A stretch of 64,000 bases of DNA, taken from assembly GCF_007558865.1 (NCBI RefSeq), contig NZ_VLPK01000003.1, positions 496,001 to 560,000 of the forward strand. The letters run 5' to 3'. This DNA comes from Mucilaginibacter corticis. GTDB lineage: Bacteria; Bacteroidota; Bacteroidia; Sphingobacteriales; Sphingobacteriaceae. Position numbers and translations under genes: made by a program. Below the pieces are notes generated by a model. It ran no database searches. It was given only the letters and a program-made list of their open reading frames with translations, and was not told the DNA's origin. Below are positions 15,667 through 23,790 of this stretch, in pieces (position 1 is the stretch's first letter; each line of letters begins with the position of its first letter).

Positions 15667-17145
15667 CTACTGAGCCGTCGTGTTTTCCGTCGGCTGATCT
15701 AACGCATTAGCCGTGCCGGTAGCGCATGGGTAACCAAACAGGCAACGCTCCTTGATCATGGCCGCTACTTCGTTAGGTACGTATTGCTCCCAGCCTTCAA
15801 CACCCTGCTTGATCAGTTGCAGCACAATGTCGGTCTGCACATGCAGGTTACTTTCGTTATAGTTGCGGATATCCTCGATCTTGTTATTGGCTATCAGGTA
15901 ACGGTACAGGTCAATGAGGTGCGGTGGCGGGTAAAAGCGCAGGCAATTCATGATCACGCCGTTACGCAGCGTAGGGTATATAAACAGCTTCACCTTACGG
16001 CTAAACAGCGTAGCAAACGATTCAAGGATGCCACCCGGCAGGTCTTTATAATGCTCCTCAGAGAAGATGTACTCCAGGTTGGGATAGCCCAGCACCACGC
16101 CCATTTTAAGGCTGGTGATCTTTGACAGGTATGCTACCAGCTTATAATACTCGTGGAAGTTAGAGATCAATACCGTTTGCCCAAGCGAGCAAAGAATGTC
16201 TACACGGTCAAGGAAGTCTTTTTCGTCGATCTCGGCGCTTTCGTCGGCGTTACGCTCTTTCAGGGCTTGCAGCGTTAGTTCGCTCAATACCACCACATTC
16301 GCTTTATCTACGTCGGGCTCTTCTTTAAACTGCTTTACACCTGTAGTCAACATATCTAAGTGCACATTAATAATCGGGCGGAAACGGCCGCGGATAACGC
16401 AGATATGCTTTTTATACAACGCTTCTGAGGGTTGCTGGTTCTCGCCATCAGGCCCGAACAAAGCGGCGTCTGAGAAGCCGTATTTTACCAGGTGCAGGCT
16501 CATCAGGCGGTTATCCACCTTCTCAAAGTCAGGCCCTTCAAACCTGATCATGTCTATTTGGATACGGTCCTTAGCCAGCTCGTCCATCAGCGACAGCAGG
16601 AAGATATTCGGCGTGGCATGGTAATAAAAGCAGGCATAAACCAGGTTTACGCCCAGTACGCCTACCGCTTGCTGCTGCAGGTTACTGTCATTGTCCATCA
16701 GCTTAACATGTATTATTACATCGTTAAACGGGCCGTTGGGCTTTAACTGAAAGCGTACGCCCATCCAGCCGTGGGCCTCGTTTGTTTTGTGATAGTTAAG
16801 GGTAGATACAGTATCTGAAAAAGCGAAGAACGTTGTGGTATCGCCCCGTTGCGAGGCTAAACGCTCTATCAATAAGTTGTATTCATGCTCGAGCATGGCC
16901 ATCAGGCGCGACTCGCTTACATAACGTTTAACCTTTAGCGCACCATAAATAGCGTCAGACACGGTCATGTCATAAGCCGACATGGTTTTAGCTATGGTAC
17001 CTGATGATGCGCCGGCTTTAAAAAAATTGGCCGCTACGTCCTGGCCCGCGCCAATTTCGGCAAATGATCCGTAAATTTCGGGGTCGAGGTTGATGGCAAG
17101 GGCTTTTTGTTTTGTGCCAATATCTTTATTATACGTGATATTCAT
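15667..17145 (-). CDS. Large conserved cytoplasmic protein, function unresolved
   Basis: 492 residues, no signal peptide or transmembrane helix. It begins MNITYNKDIGTKQKALAINL, then GSFAEIGAGQDVAANFFKAG and TIAKTMSAYDMTVSDAIYG, blocks that I recall as highly conserved among Bacteroidota homologues. From memory, databases sometimes label homologues as NaMN adenylyltransferase or TonB-dependent receptor. The sequence supports neither: there is no (H/T)xGH nucleotide motif, no plug or beta-barrel, and no signal peptide. A C-terminal stretch (MIKERCLFGYPCATGTAN) has two cysteines. It stands alone between mce and the isc genes. No function is assigned. Confidence 0.8.
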   Translation of the reverse strand: MNITYNKDIGTKQKALAINLDPEIYGSFAEIGAGQDVAANFFKAGASSGTIAKTMSAYDMTVSDAIYGALKVKRYVSESRLMAMLEHEYNLLIERLASQRGDTTTFFAFSDTVSTLNYHKTNEAHGWMGVRFQLKPNGPFNDVIIHVKLMDNDSNLQQQAVGVLGVNLVYACFYYHATPNIFLLSLMDELAKDRIQIDMIRFEGPDFEKVDNRLMSLHLVKYGFSDAALFGPDGENQQPSEALYKKHICVIRGRFRPIINVHLDMLTTGVKQFKEEPDVDKANVVVLSELTLQALKERNADESAEIDEKDFLDRVDILCSLGQTVLISNFHEYYKLVAYLSKITSLKMGVVLGYPNLEYIFSEEHYKDLPGGILESFATLFSRKVKLFIYPTLRNGVIMNCLRFYPPPHLIDLYRYLIANNKIEDIRNYNESNLHVQTDIVLQLIKQGVEGWEQYVPNEVAAMIKERCLFGYPCATGTANALDQPTENTTAQ

Positions 17146-17382
17146 ACACTTAAGTATTTGTAGTTAACTGTTGCCATTGTGTTGGTAAGAACGACTTAAA
17201 ATTACGCTTTTTTAAGACACGGGAACCTAATTTTTTGAAAAAGATAAGGCAGGCGGTTTTCAAGATGTGTTGATATCCGTTTTTTTGGTACAGATATTCT
17301 TTAGATCATACAATGCTCAAATTATTAGTTTAAGATGACCATTTTGCCCTATATTGAATGATTTTAAATTAAAATGTTTGCA

Positions 17383-17390
17383 TATCTTTG
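17383..17390 (+). promoter_or_regulatory. -7 box for the isc operon
   Basis: TATCTTTG, a full match to TAnnTTTG, 20 bases before the iscS start codon at 17411. It also shows that the earlier in-frame start at 17354 lies upstream of the promoter and is not used. Confidence 0.65.
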
Positions 17391-17410
17391 TACTATTAAT
17401 ATATTTAGAT

Positions 17411-18622
17411 ATGAATATCCCGATTTACCTTGATAACAATGCTACGACACCTATGGATCCACGGGTGCTGGAAGCTATGATACCTTACTTTACCTCAAAG
17501 TTTGGTAATGCTGCCAGCCGTAACCACCCGTTTGGATGGGTAGCCGAAGAAGGTGTTGATTACGCACGTGAGCAAGTGGCCAAGTTAATAGGTGCCAGCG
17601 AAAAAGAGATCATCTTTACATCAGGTGCTACAGAATCAGACAACCTGGCTATAAAAGGTGTTTTTGAAATGTATAAAGAAAAAGGTAACCACATTGTCAC
17701 TACGGTTACTGAACATAAAGCTGTATTAGATGCCTGCAAGCACGTTGAAAAACTGGGCGGCAGGGTAACTTATCTTCCGGTTAAAGAAGATGGTTTGGTT
17801 GATCTTGCTGTACTGGAAGCCGCTATGACAAACGAAACTATTTTAGTTTCGATCATGTATGGTAACAACGAAATAGGTGTTATACAGCCTATAAAAGAAA
17901 TATCAGCCATTGCGCACAAATATGGCGCCTTGTTTATGACCGATGCTGTACAGGCTGTTGGTAAAATACCTGTTGATGTTAACAAAGACGGTATTGACCT
18001 GCTGGCTTTATCGGCACATAAATTTTATGGCCCTAAAGGTGTAGGCGCATTATACGTACGCCGTAAAGGACCGCGTGTTAAAGTAACCGCGCAAATGGAC
18101 GGTGGCGGCCACGAACGCGGTATGCGTTCGGGTACCTTAAACGTACCGGGCATTGTTGGTTTAGGTAAAGCTGCCGAACTTTGCATGCTTGAAATGGAAA
18201 GCGAAGCCAAACGTTTATCTGCTTTACGCGATAAATTACAAAATGGCTTAACCGTGTTAGAAGAAAGCTATGTAAACGGTAACGTTGACCATCGTCTACC
18301 GCATGTGGCTAACATCAGCTTCAAATATGTTGAGGGCGAAGGTTTGATGATGGCGATGAAAGACCTGGCTGTTTCTTCAGGATCAGCCTGTACATCAGCA
18401 TCGTTAGAGCCATCATACGTATTAAAAAGTTTAGGCTTATCTGATGATCTGGCACACTCTTCGATACGTTTTGGCTTGGGCAGGTTCACTACCGAAGAGG
18501 AAGTTGATTACGCTATCGAGGTAACTAAAAAAGCGGTTACACACTTACGTGATCTTTCACCGCTTTGGGAAATGTTTAAAGAAGGCATTGACCTTGACTC
18601 GATTGAGTGGGCAGAACACTAA
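17411..18622 (+). CDS. iscS: Cysteine desulfurase IscS
   Basis: Pyridoxal-phosphate enzyme that takes sulfur from cysteine for iron-sulfur cluster assembly and tRNA thiolation. About 403 residues from the start at 17411 (MNIPIYLDNNATTPMDP, the classic family start). The cofactor lysine is in LSAHKFYGPKG and the active-site cysteine in SSGSACTSASLEP; the phosphate-binding block FTSGATESDN is present. It is the first gene of an isc operon with the scaffold (iscU) and an A-type protein following. A double-hairpin repeat separates it from iscU, which could lower read-through and give a gradient of expression. No IscR lies adjacent. Confidence 0.95.
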   Translation: MNIPIYLDNNATTPMDPRVLEAMIPYFTSKFGNAASRNHPFGWVAEEGVDYAREQVAKLIGASEKEIIFTSGATESDNLAIKGVFEMYKEKGNHIVTTVTEHKAVLDACKHVEKLGGRVTYLPVKEDGLVDLAVLEAAMTNETILVSIMYGNNEIGVIQPIKEISAIAHKYGALFMTDAVQAVGKIPVDVNKDGIDLLALSAHKFYGPKGVGALYVRRKGPRVKVTAQMDGGGHERGMRSGTLNVPGIVGLGKAAELCMLEMESEAKRLSALRDKLQNGLTVLEESYVNGNVDHRLPHVANISFKYVEGEGLMMAMKDLAVSSGSACTSASLEPSYVLKSLGLSDDLAHSSIRFGLGRFTTEEEVDYAIEVTKKAVTHLRDLSPLWEMFKEGIDLDSIEWAEH

Positions 18623-18713
18623 GCCCCCCGGCCCCCTAAAGGGGGAGTATGGAGGGATTAAAATATAATTAAACATAAACAACTCTTATTCCCCCTTTAG
18701 GGGGTTAGGGGGC
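18623..18713. repeat. CCCTCC/GGAGGG-class double-hairpin element, copy 2 (CCCCCTAAAGGGGG variant)
   Basis: Two GC-rich palindromes, CCCCCTAAAGGGGG near 18632-18645 and CCCCCTTTAGGGGG near 18691-18704, joined by an AT-rich spacer; the outer flanks also pair (GCCCCCC with GGGGGGC-like). The element lies between iscS and iscU on the same strand, directly after the iscS stop codon. Confidence 0.75.
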
Positions 18714-18726
18714 AAAACTTAATAAA

Positions 18727-19140
18727 ATGGCTTATTCAGATAAAGTAATTGATCATTACACTAACCCACGTAACGTTGGTACCTTAGACAAAAGCAGTCA
18801 TAAGGTAGGTACCGGCCTGGTTGGTGCACCCGAGTGCGGCGACGTAATGCGCCTGCAAATTGAAGTTGGGGATGACAACATCATCACCGACGCAAAATTC
18901 AAAACTTTTGGCTGCGGTTCGGCTATCGCTTCATCATCATTAGCTACCGAGTGGTTAAAAGGTAAAACTATCGACGACGCTATGAAAATTGACAACATGG
19001 ATATTGTTGAAGAACTGGCATTGCCGCCGGTAAAAATTCACTGCTCTGTTTTGGCAGAAGATGCTATTAAAGCAGCAATTAACGACTTCCGCGTTAAAAA
19101 CGGCATGGAAGCAATTGAGCTTGAAAAATCACACCACTAA
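18727..19140 (+). CDS. iscU: Iron-sulfur cluster scaffold IscU
   Basis: Scaffold on which [2Fe-2S] clusters are built with sulfur from IscS. 137 residues, normal length. The three cluster cysteines are in APECGDVM, FGCGSAIAS and KIHCSVLAED. The conserved LPPVK motif recognised by the HscA chaperone is kept as ALPPVKIHCS. It begins MAYSDKVIDHYTNPRNVG. It is the second gene of the operon; hscA/hscB and ferredoxin are not adjacent. Confidence 0.96.
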   Translation: MAYSDKVIDHYTNPRNVGTLDKSSHKVGTGLVGAPECGDVMRLQIEVGDDNIITDAKFKTFGCGSAIASSSLATEWLKGKTIDDAMKIDNMDIVEELALPPVKIHCSVLAEDAIKAAINDFRVKNGMEAIELEKSHH

Positions 19141-19148
19141 GAATTACA

Positions 19149-19248
19149 GTAGCAAGTATATAGTATCAAGTAGTAAGACATTTGATACCATTAACATAAT
19201 CAAGCTTTTAATTTGTCTTGATACTGGGTACTTGATACTCAATACTAA
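19149..19248. repeat. Word-built hairpin, TATCAAG type, copy 2
   Basis: Left side about 19149-19180 and right side about 19214-19248 are made of variants of AGTATCAAG/CTTGATACT. The words are the same as in the element at 10555-10645, but the arrangement differs. It lies inside the isc operon, between iscU and the A-type gene, and its last word runs up to a few bases from the next start codon. Confidence 0.8.
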
Positions 19249-19253
19249 CAACT

Positions 19254-19580
19254 ATGGTAACTGTAACTGATAAAGCGAAAAGTAAAATAGATAACCTGAT
19301 GACGGATTCGGGGCTTGATGCCTCTTATTTCCTGAGGGTTTCTGTTCAGGGCGGAGGATGTTCGGGGTTATCTTATAACCTTGACTTTGATAACGAAGAA
19401 AAAAAGGGCGACCAGTTTTTTGAAGACAAAGGTGTGCGCATGGCTTTAGATATGAAATCGTTCCTGTACCTTGCCGGTACCGAGCTTGATTTTTCGGATG
19501 GCTTGAACGGTAAAGGATTTAACTTCCATAACCCTAACGCCAGCCGTACCTGCGGTTGCGGCGAGAGTTTCTCTGTATAA
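19254..19580 (+). CDS. A-type iron-sulfur carrier (IscA/ErpA/HesB family)
   Basis: 108-residue carrier that passes iron-sulfur clusters to target enzymes. The three family cysteines are present: GGGCSGLSY and the C-terminal CGCGESFSV (CxC). It begins MVTVTDKAKSKIDNLM. It is the third gene of the isc operon. The family cannot be split safely into IscA, ErpA or SufA from sequence alone, so no symbol is given. A strong terminator follows. Confidence 0.93.
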   Translation: MVTVTDKAKSKIDNLMTDSGLDASYFLRVSVQGGGCSGLSYNLDFDNEEKKGDQFFEDKGVRMALDMKSFLYLAGTELDFSDGLNGKGFNFHNPNASRTCGCGESFSV

Positions 19581-19604
19581 AGAGAGATTACACAGATTTT
19601 GATA

Positions 19605-19645
19605 CAAAAAACACCGATCTTGTTTTACAAGATCGGTGTTTTTTG
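19605..19645 (+). terminator. Strong intrinsic terminator of the isc operon
   Basis: Perfect 19-bp arms (19605-19623 and 19627-19645) with a three-base loop and a T-run. It lies 25 bases after the last isc stop codon. Its symmetric A/T tails would allow work in both directions. Confidence 0.92.
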
Positions 19646-19658
19646 TTTATGGCAATTG

Positions 19659-19684
19659 TAGAGACGCGATACATCGCGTCTCTA
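19659..19684. repeat. GTAGAGACG palindrome, copy 1
   Basis: Perfect 12-bp arms (19659-19670 and 19673-19684) with a two-base loop. The arm TAGAGACGCGAT is a recurring intergenic word in this phylum, and a shorter relative is present at 63456-63487. Confidence 0.8.
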
Positions 19685-19696
19685 ATCTATAAATTG

Positions 19697-20317
19697 TTAC
19701 AGCATACCGTTACCGTGCATCATCACATCCGAGATCTTCTGTTTCACGCTTAAAACCTGGTCTATCATCTCATCATTAACCCGCAAGATATCATATCGCG
19801 CAAAGCGAATATCTTGTTCATTATATTCTAATTGAACGATAACCATATCCCCTTCTCCTATCACGCGGTAAACTTTGCAGTCTTCCATCAATTCATATCT
19901 TGCTCTAACCAAATCTTTATTGGTCACGGCATTTGCGTTCAGATCAATTACAAATCCATCAAATTCAGGATGATTAACCTCCTGCACTACGTCCCAATGT
20001 TCTGCAAGTTGGCCATTCTGCAATCTAAAAAGATCAAGCACCAACATTTGCTTACCCATAAATGCAATGTACAGTAAACCGGCAACCAGGTCGCCATCTG
20101 CTAATAATAGTTTTACAGGCGATGTTTTTTCTGTGGATGGTGGCAAGGTTTTCAGGAAGCAGATCATTTCCCGTATTCCCTCCCTGCCGTCTTTTCCGGC
20201 AGGGCTATGTTGAATATAATCTTTGCGAACGTAAACATCGATCAGTGATTCATTCCGTTCTTTTATAATTTCTTTATAAAATTGAGCCACTACGGCTTTG
20301 TTGGATTTTGTTTCCAT
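19697..20317 (-). CDS. SnoaL/NTF2-like fold protein, duplicated domain
   Basis: 206 residues made of two NTF2-like halves. The first (SNKAVVAQFYKEIIKERNES to AEHWDVVQEVNHPEF) has the DLFRLQNGQLAEHWD block typical of SnoaL-like polyketide-cyclase relatives. The second (NKDLVRARYELMEDCKVY onward) is shorter and less conserved. No signal peptide. Enzymatic activity is unproven in this family and the substrate is unknown. It stands alone and points toward the isc operon (convergent). A second SnoaL-type domain occurs at about 25.5 kb, fused to a dehydrogenase. Confidence 0.75.
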   Translation of the reverse strand: METKSNKAVVAQFYKEIIKERNESLIDVYVRKDYIQHSPAGKDGREGIREMICFLKTLPPSTEKTSPVKLLLADGDLVAGLLYIAFMGKQMLVLDLFRLQNGQLAEHWDVVQEVNHPEFDGFVIDLNANAVTNKDLVRARYELMEDCKVYRVIGEGDMVIVQLEYNEQDIRFARYDILRVNDEMIDQVLSVKQKISDVMMHGNGML

Positions 20318-20564
20318 ATCAAATTGTTTTGGGCAGTTATAAAATTGCCCGGTAAATATTTTAGTATTAAAATTTAGAATTAGCGCAATAGCGCTTCATT
20401 ACCGACGATACCGGCAACGTAAAACCTGTTTAACAGGCCGGATTTTTGGCAATCCTGATTTGATATGTGGTGATAGTAATTATGCAGTGAAGGTAACAAA
20501 AGCTTACATCAGAACAAAAAATCAGTGAAATCATTTAACCAATCGGCGAAATCAAAAAAAAATA

Positions 20565-20572
20565 TAGTTTTG
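20565..20572 (+). promoter_or_regulatory. -7 box for the acyl-CoA synthetase gene
   Basis: TAGTTTTG matches TAnnTTTG and lies 25 bases before the start codon at 20598. The rest of the 280-base gap (20318-20597) holds no gene. Confidence 0.5.
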
Positions 20573-20597
20573 CTAAAGCAATCAACCAATTTAAACA

Positions 20598-22511
20598 ATG
20601 ACTTTAGTTAACGAGCGTACTACCGTACCCAGCCTGATCCGTTATTTGGTAAAAAATATCCACCCGGATACCCATAACTTTTTAAGTCATAAAGTTGGTG
20701 ACGCATGGGTTGATATCACCTATCGCGAAGCATTGAACAGGATAGACGCTATATCTGCCTGGTTTATTAACATCGGCATAAAAAAAGGCGACCGGCTGGC
20801 ACTGATCATTGAGAATGGCCCTGACTATATCTATTATGACCAGGCCTTGCAGCAGATAGGCGCGGTAAATACATCCATATACCCTACCCTTACTGAAACC
20901 GAAATAGAATATATTTTAAATGACTCGGGCGCGCGGACAATCATTTGCGGCAACCCGTTTCTGTTCAGGAAAGTTCTTAAAGTTGCCAATAATTGCGCCG
21001 CGTTAGAGCGGATCATCCCCGCATTTGATGATTACGAAAAGCACCTGGAGAAACAAAAATTAAACGCCGGCGTGATTGGCTTTAAAGACTTAATTACAAC
21101 AGGACTTACGCTGGTAAATCAGCATCAGTCAGCAATTAACAGCGCGCGCGAAGCTATATTACCTACTGATCTTTCCTGCCTGATCTATACTTCCGGGACA
21201 ACCGGCACACCTAAAGGGGTTATGCTTACGCACCATAACCTGGTTGAGAACGTACGAGTATCTTTGATCCAGATCCCTATTATTGAAAGCACGGATGTAT
21301 TTTTATCTTTCCTCCCATTATCGCACGTGTTTGAGCGTACGGCTACTTACCACGTCTGTTTATACTCGGGCGCTAAAATAGCCTTTGCGCAAAGCCTGGA
21401 GCTTTTGGCAAAAAACATGGGCGAGATTAAGCCCAATGTGATGAACTGTGTACCGCGTTTGTTAGAGCGTATACATGACCGCGCTATGAAAAACGGCACC
21501 AGCGCTGGCGGTTTAAAATCAAAGATCTTTTTGTGGGCATTAGAGGTTGGCAAGAAACACCGCATAGCTAACGAAGATGGCAAAACATCTGGCCCGATAC
21601 TAAATGCGCAACACGCCCTGGCAGAAAAACTGGTTTTCAGCAAAATAAAAGAGCGCACGGGTGGTAACTTAAAGATCATGCTATCGGGCGGCGGCGCGCT
21701 GCCTAAAAACATCGGCGAGTTTTTTGGCGACCTAGGCATTAAGGTATTAGAAGGCTTTGGCCTTACAGAAACATCGCCGGTAATGGCGGTAACCGAAGTG
21801 CACCGCCAAGTGTATGGCACCGTTGGCCGCATTGTCCCGGGCATTGAGGTGGCCATACAAAATGTAGATACCAAACAGATCTATACCGTGCAAACGCACG
21901 ACTCATTTAAAGAAAGCTTTGAGTCGGAAGAAGGCGAGATCATTGTACGGGGGCATTGTGTGATGAAGGGCTATTTAAACAAACCCGAAGAAACGGCGGC
22001 TACAATTGATAAAGACGGCTGGCTGCACACCGGCGACATTGGCCGTTACTACAAAGGCAATCTGCAAATTACCGACCGTCTGAAAAATATGCTGGTTAAC
22101 GCCTACGGTAAAAATATATACCCTACACCTGTAGAAAACACTTACCTGAAAAGCCCTAAAATTGAAGGCGTGTTTTTGTTAGGCGATAAACGCGAATATA
22201 TCACCGCCATCATTATCCCCGCAAAAGAAGCCTTGCAGGAACAATTTGGTTTAAAAGAGGATTTCTTTGAAAATGCAGATCCGTTTATTGAGGATAAGGA
22301 GATAAAAGACTGGCTTAACAGTGATATCCGCAAACTATCTAACGAACTGGCCAAATTTGAGCGGATAAAAAACTTCAAAGTAAAACGCAAACCTTTTAGC
22401 ATGGAAGACGGCGAGATCACTCCTACCATGAAACCCAAACGCAAAATCATTGAAAAGAAATATGCTTACGCGATAGAGGATCTGTATAAAGGAGATGTGG
22501 AAGCGGATTAA
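20598..22511 (+). CDS. Long-chain fatty acid-CoA ligase (AMP-binding)
   Basis: 637-residue adenylate-forming enzyme that activates fatty acids to acyl-CoA, probably peripheral to the inner membrane. The P-loop-like block is IYTSGTTGTPKGVMLTH near residue 196; FLPLSHVFERTATY and LEGFGLTETSP follow, and the A5/A7 region has GWLHTGDIG. The C-terminal lysine region around KNMLVNAYGKNIYPTPVEN is intact. The length and the HVFERT motif fit the FadD15/ACSL-like group, not short-chain acyl synthetases. It is a single gene with its own promoter. Confidence 0.93.
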   Translation: MTLVNERTTVPSLIRYLVKNIHPDTHNFLSHKVGDAWVDITYREALNRIDAISAWFINIGIKKGDRLALIIENGPDYIYYDQALQQIGAVNTSIYPTLTETEIEYILNDSGARTIICGNPFLFRKVLKVANNCAALERIIPAFDDYEKHLEKQKLNAGVIGFKDLITTGLTLVNQHQSAINSAREAILPTDLSCLIYTSGTTGTPKGVMLTHHNLVENVRVSLIQIPIIESTDVFLSFLPLSHVFERTATYHVCLYSGAKIAFAQSLELLAKNMGEIKPNVMNCVPRLLERIHDRAMKNGTSAGGLKSKIFLWALEVGKKHRIANEDGKTSGPILNAQHALAEKLVFSKIKERTGGNLKIMLSGGGALPKNIGEFFGDLGIKVLEGFGLTETSPVMAVTEVHRQVYGTVGRIVPGIEVAIQNVDTKQIYTVQTHDSFKESFESEEGEIIVRGHCVMKGYLNKPEETAATIDKDGWLHTGDIGRYYKGNLQITDRLKNMLVNAYGKNIYPTPVENTYLKSPKIEGVFLLGDKREYITAIIIPAKEALQEQFGLKEDFFENADPFIEDKEIKDWLNSDIRKLSNELAKFERIKNFKVKRKPFSMEDGEITPTMKPKRKIIEKKYAYAIEDLYKGDVEAD

Positions 22512-22544
22512 GGAATAATTAGTAAAATATTGAAAGCTATCAAA

Positions 22545-22751
22545 ATGAAAATAAAGCCAAATAATGAATTTACTAATGCGATTACGAAAATTAAAGAATC
22601 ATTAAACAATTCGATATCAGAAATTGATTATTTAAAGAATAAATATATAAATCAAGAATTAACTGATTACGAAAAAAATTATTTAGAACATTTCGATTGC
22701 ATTAAATTTCTTTTAACTGAATTAAAAAATGACATACGTTATAAAGATTAA
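22545..22751 (+). CDS. Short hypothetical protein
   Basis: 68 residues from the ATG at 22545 (a TTG at 22530 is in frame). The product is lysine- and asparagine-rich, largely helical (FTNAITKIKESLNNSISEID), with no recognisable family. The DNA is much richer in A and T than the flanking genes. It ends three bases from the convergent UDG-like gene. It may be a real small gene within an acquired patch or a chance frame. Confidence 0.4.
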   Translation: MKIKPNNEFTNAITKIKESLNNSISEIDYLKNKYINQELTDYEKNYLEHFDCIKFLLTELKNDIRYKD

Positions 22752-22754
22752 CAA

Positions 22755-23534
22755 TTAAAAATTATTTATATCTACACCATTATTCTTCAACCAATTGCTG
22801 TCAAACCTTCCGCTTGGACCTTTGATCCAATGATTTATCAAAGGAATCATTTTGCCTTTTTTATAAATATTTGTTTGTTTATGCAGAGCCCCGCCTTGGG
22901 CTGACGGTGTATATATTGAAATAAATTCGCGCCCACTTATTTGGGTTTCTATTTTTATTTTATCCCAATGTTTCGCCCATATACCGTCCGGTTTTCTTGT
23001 TAAATAAATAGTTTTAATAGCATCATTTTTCTGCAAATACTTAATTATGTTGTCTGTATTCCATTCAACTTGGTTCAAATTATGAAGATCAGACAGACCA
23101 CCAATTTTACCTTTTTTTCCATCTTGGATTAAATTAAACTCATTATTCTGGTACAAAATAGTGTCATCACCCAAAATTTCATATTCACTATTATTATGGA
23201 ATAAACATAGAATCAAATCTGCAAATGTCAACCTTAATTTATTACATAACGTAAATATTTCATTTAATTCAGGATTCAAAACTTCAGCTGGCTTACCTCT
23301 TAATTGCATTCTTGGGTTATCTATCAAAACTTCGTTATGAATAAATAAATTTTTTAATCCTGGCCATAAATAATTCCTGCCGTAAAAAAAATCTGCAAAG
23401 TTTTCCTTTGTATTAGGATTGTTTGTTCCTAAAAACATAACTTCTGGTTGATAAGGGGTAATGTCAAGTATAGCATTATGGGTTTGAAAGCCACACTTAA
23501 AATCGGTTTCGTAAAATTTATGATAAATAGACAT
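22755..23534 (-). CDS. Uracil-DNA glycosylase-fold-like protein, unassigned
   Basis: 259 residues. The motif layout resembles the UDG/MUG superfamily: VMFLGTNNPNT at residues 32-42 would be the first active-site loop, FFYGRNYLWPGL at 49-60 matches the YGRxxFW block in that family, and YTPSAQGGALHK at 208-219 would be the second loop. The catalytic residues do not match a defined subfamily, so activity is uncertain and a non-glycosylase role is possible. Base composition is AT-rich and unlike its neighbours. It is a single gene with an upstream gap full of GTCCCA words. Confidence 0.55.
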   Translation of the reverse strand: MSIYHKFYETDFKCGFQTHNAILDITPYQPEVMFLGTNNPNTKENFADFFYGRNYLWPGLKNLFIHNEVLIDNPRMQLRGKPAEVLNPELNEIFTLCNKLRLTFADLILCLFHNNSEYEILGDDTILYQNNEFNLIQDGKKGKIGGLSDLHNLNQVEWNTDNIIKYLQKNDAIKTIYLTRKPDGIWAKHWDKIKIETQISGREFISIYTPSAQGGALHKQTNIYKKGKMIPLINHWIKGPSGRFDSNWLKNNGVDINNF

Positions 23535-23665
23535 GGTTTTTTAGGATATCTTTTAATATACTAAAAAGAATTATGGTTTTTATCATCAAATTGTCATTCC
23601 CAAACAGTTGCCTATTTAGACGATCAATTAAAATTAATAAATTGTGGCGCAATATTGCCAGTGAT

Positions 23666-23780
23666 TTTTGTCCCATTTTGTCCCACCATTTTTAAACAAG
23701 AAATTAACCATCAGCCACTTAACTAAAAACGCTGTCCCACTTGTCCCATCTGTCACACACTTCCGTGGGACAATTGTGAC
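23666..23780. repeat. Cluster of TGTCCCA words
   Basis: Four TGTCCCA copies (near 23670, 23680, 23733 and 23742), with a related TGTCACA downstream and an inverted copy (TGGGACA, 23766-23772). They fill the gap between the UDG-like and HAD genes. The arrangement looks like a decayed or word-built repeat instead of a single hairpin. No gene is convincing in 23535-23790. Confidence 0.6.
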
Positions 23781-23790
23781 ATAAACCGAA

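Noticed and set aside
15430..15702. Open frames on the plus strand in the mce upstream gap
   Set aside because: They run through the 20-base direct repeat, have no family-like sequence and overlap mce or the 492-residue gene on the other strand.
15784..16125. Plus-strand frames inside the 492-residue gene
   Set aside because: They are shadows of a long, well-formed minus-strand gene with strong family-like protein sequence.
17354..17410. Longer N-terminus for the cysteine desulfurase
   Set aside because: The extra 19 residues do not match the family and the -7 box lies inside them.
22512..23790. Reading the AT-rich patch as a phage-defence island
   Set aside because: Only one sizeable gene and one tiny ORF are present, with no recognisable defence domain or mobility gene.
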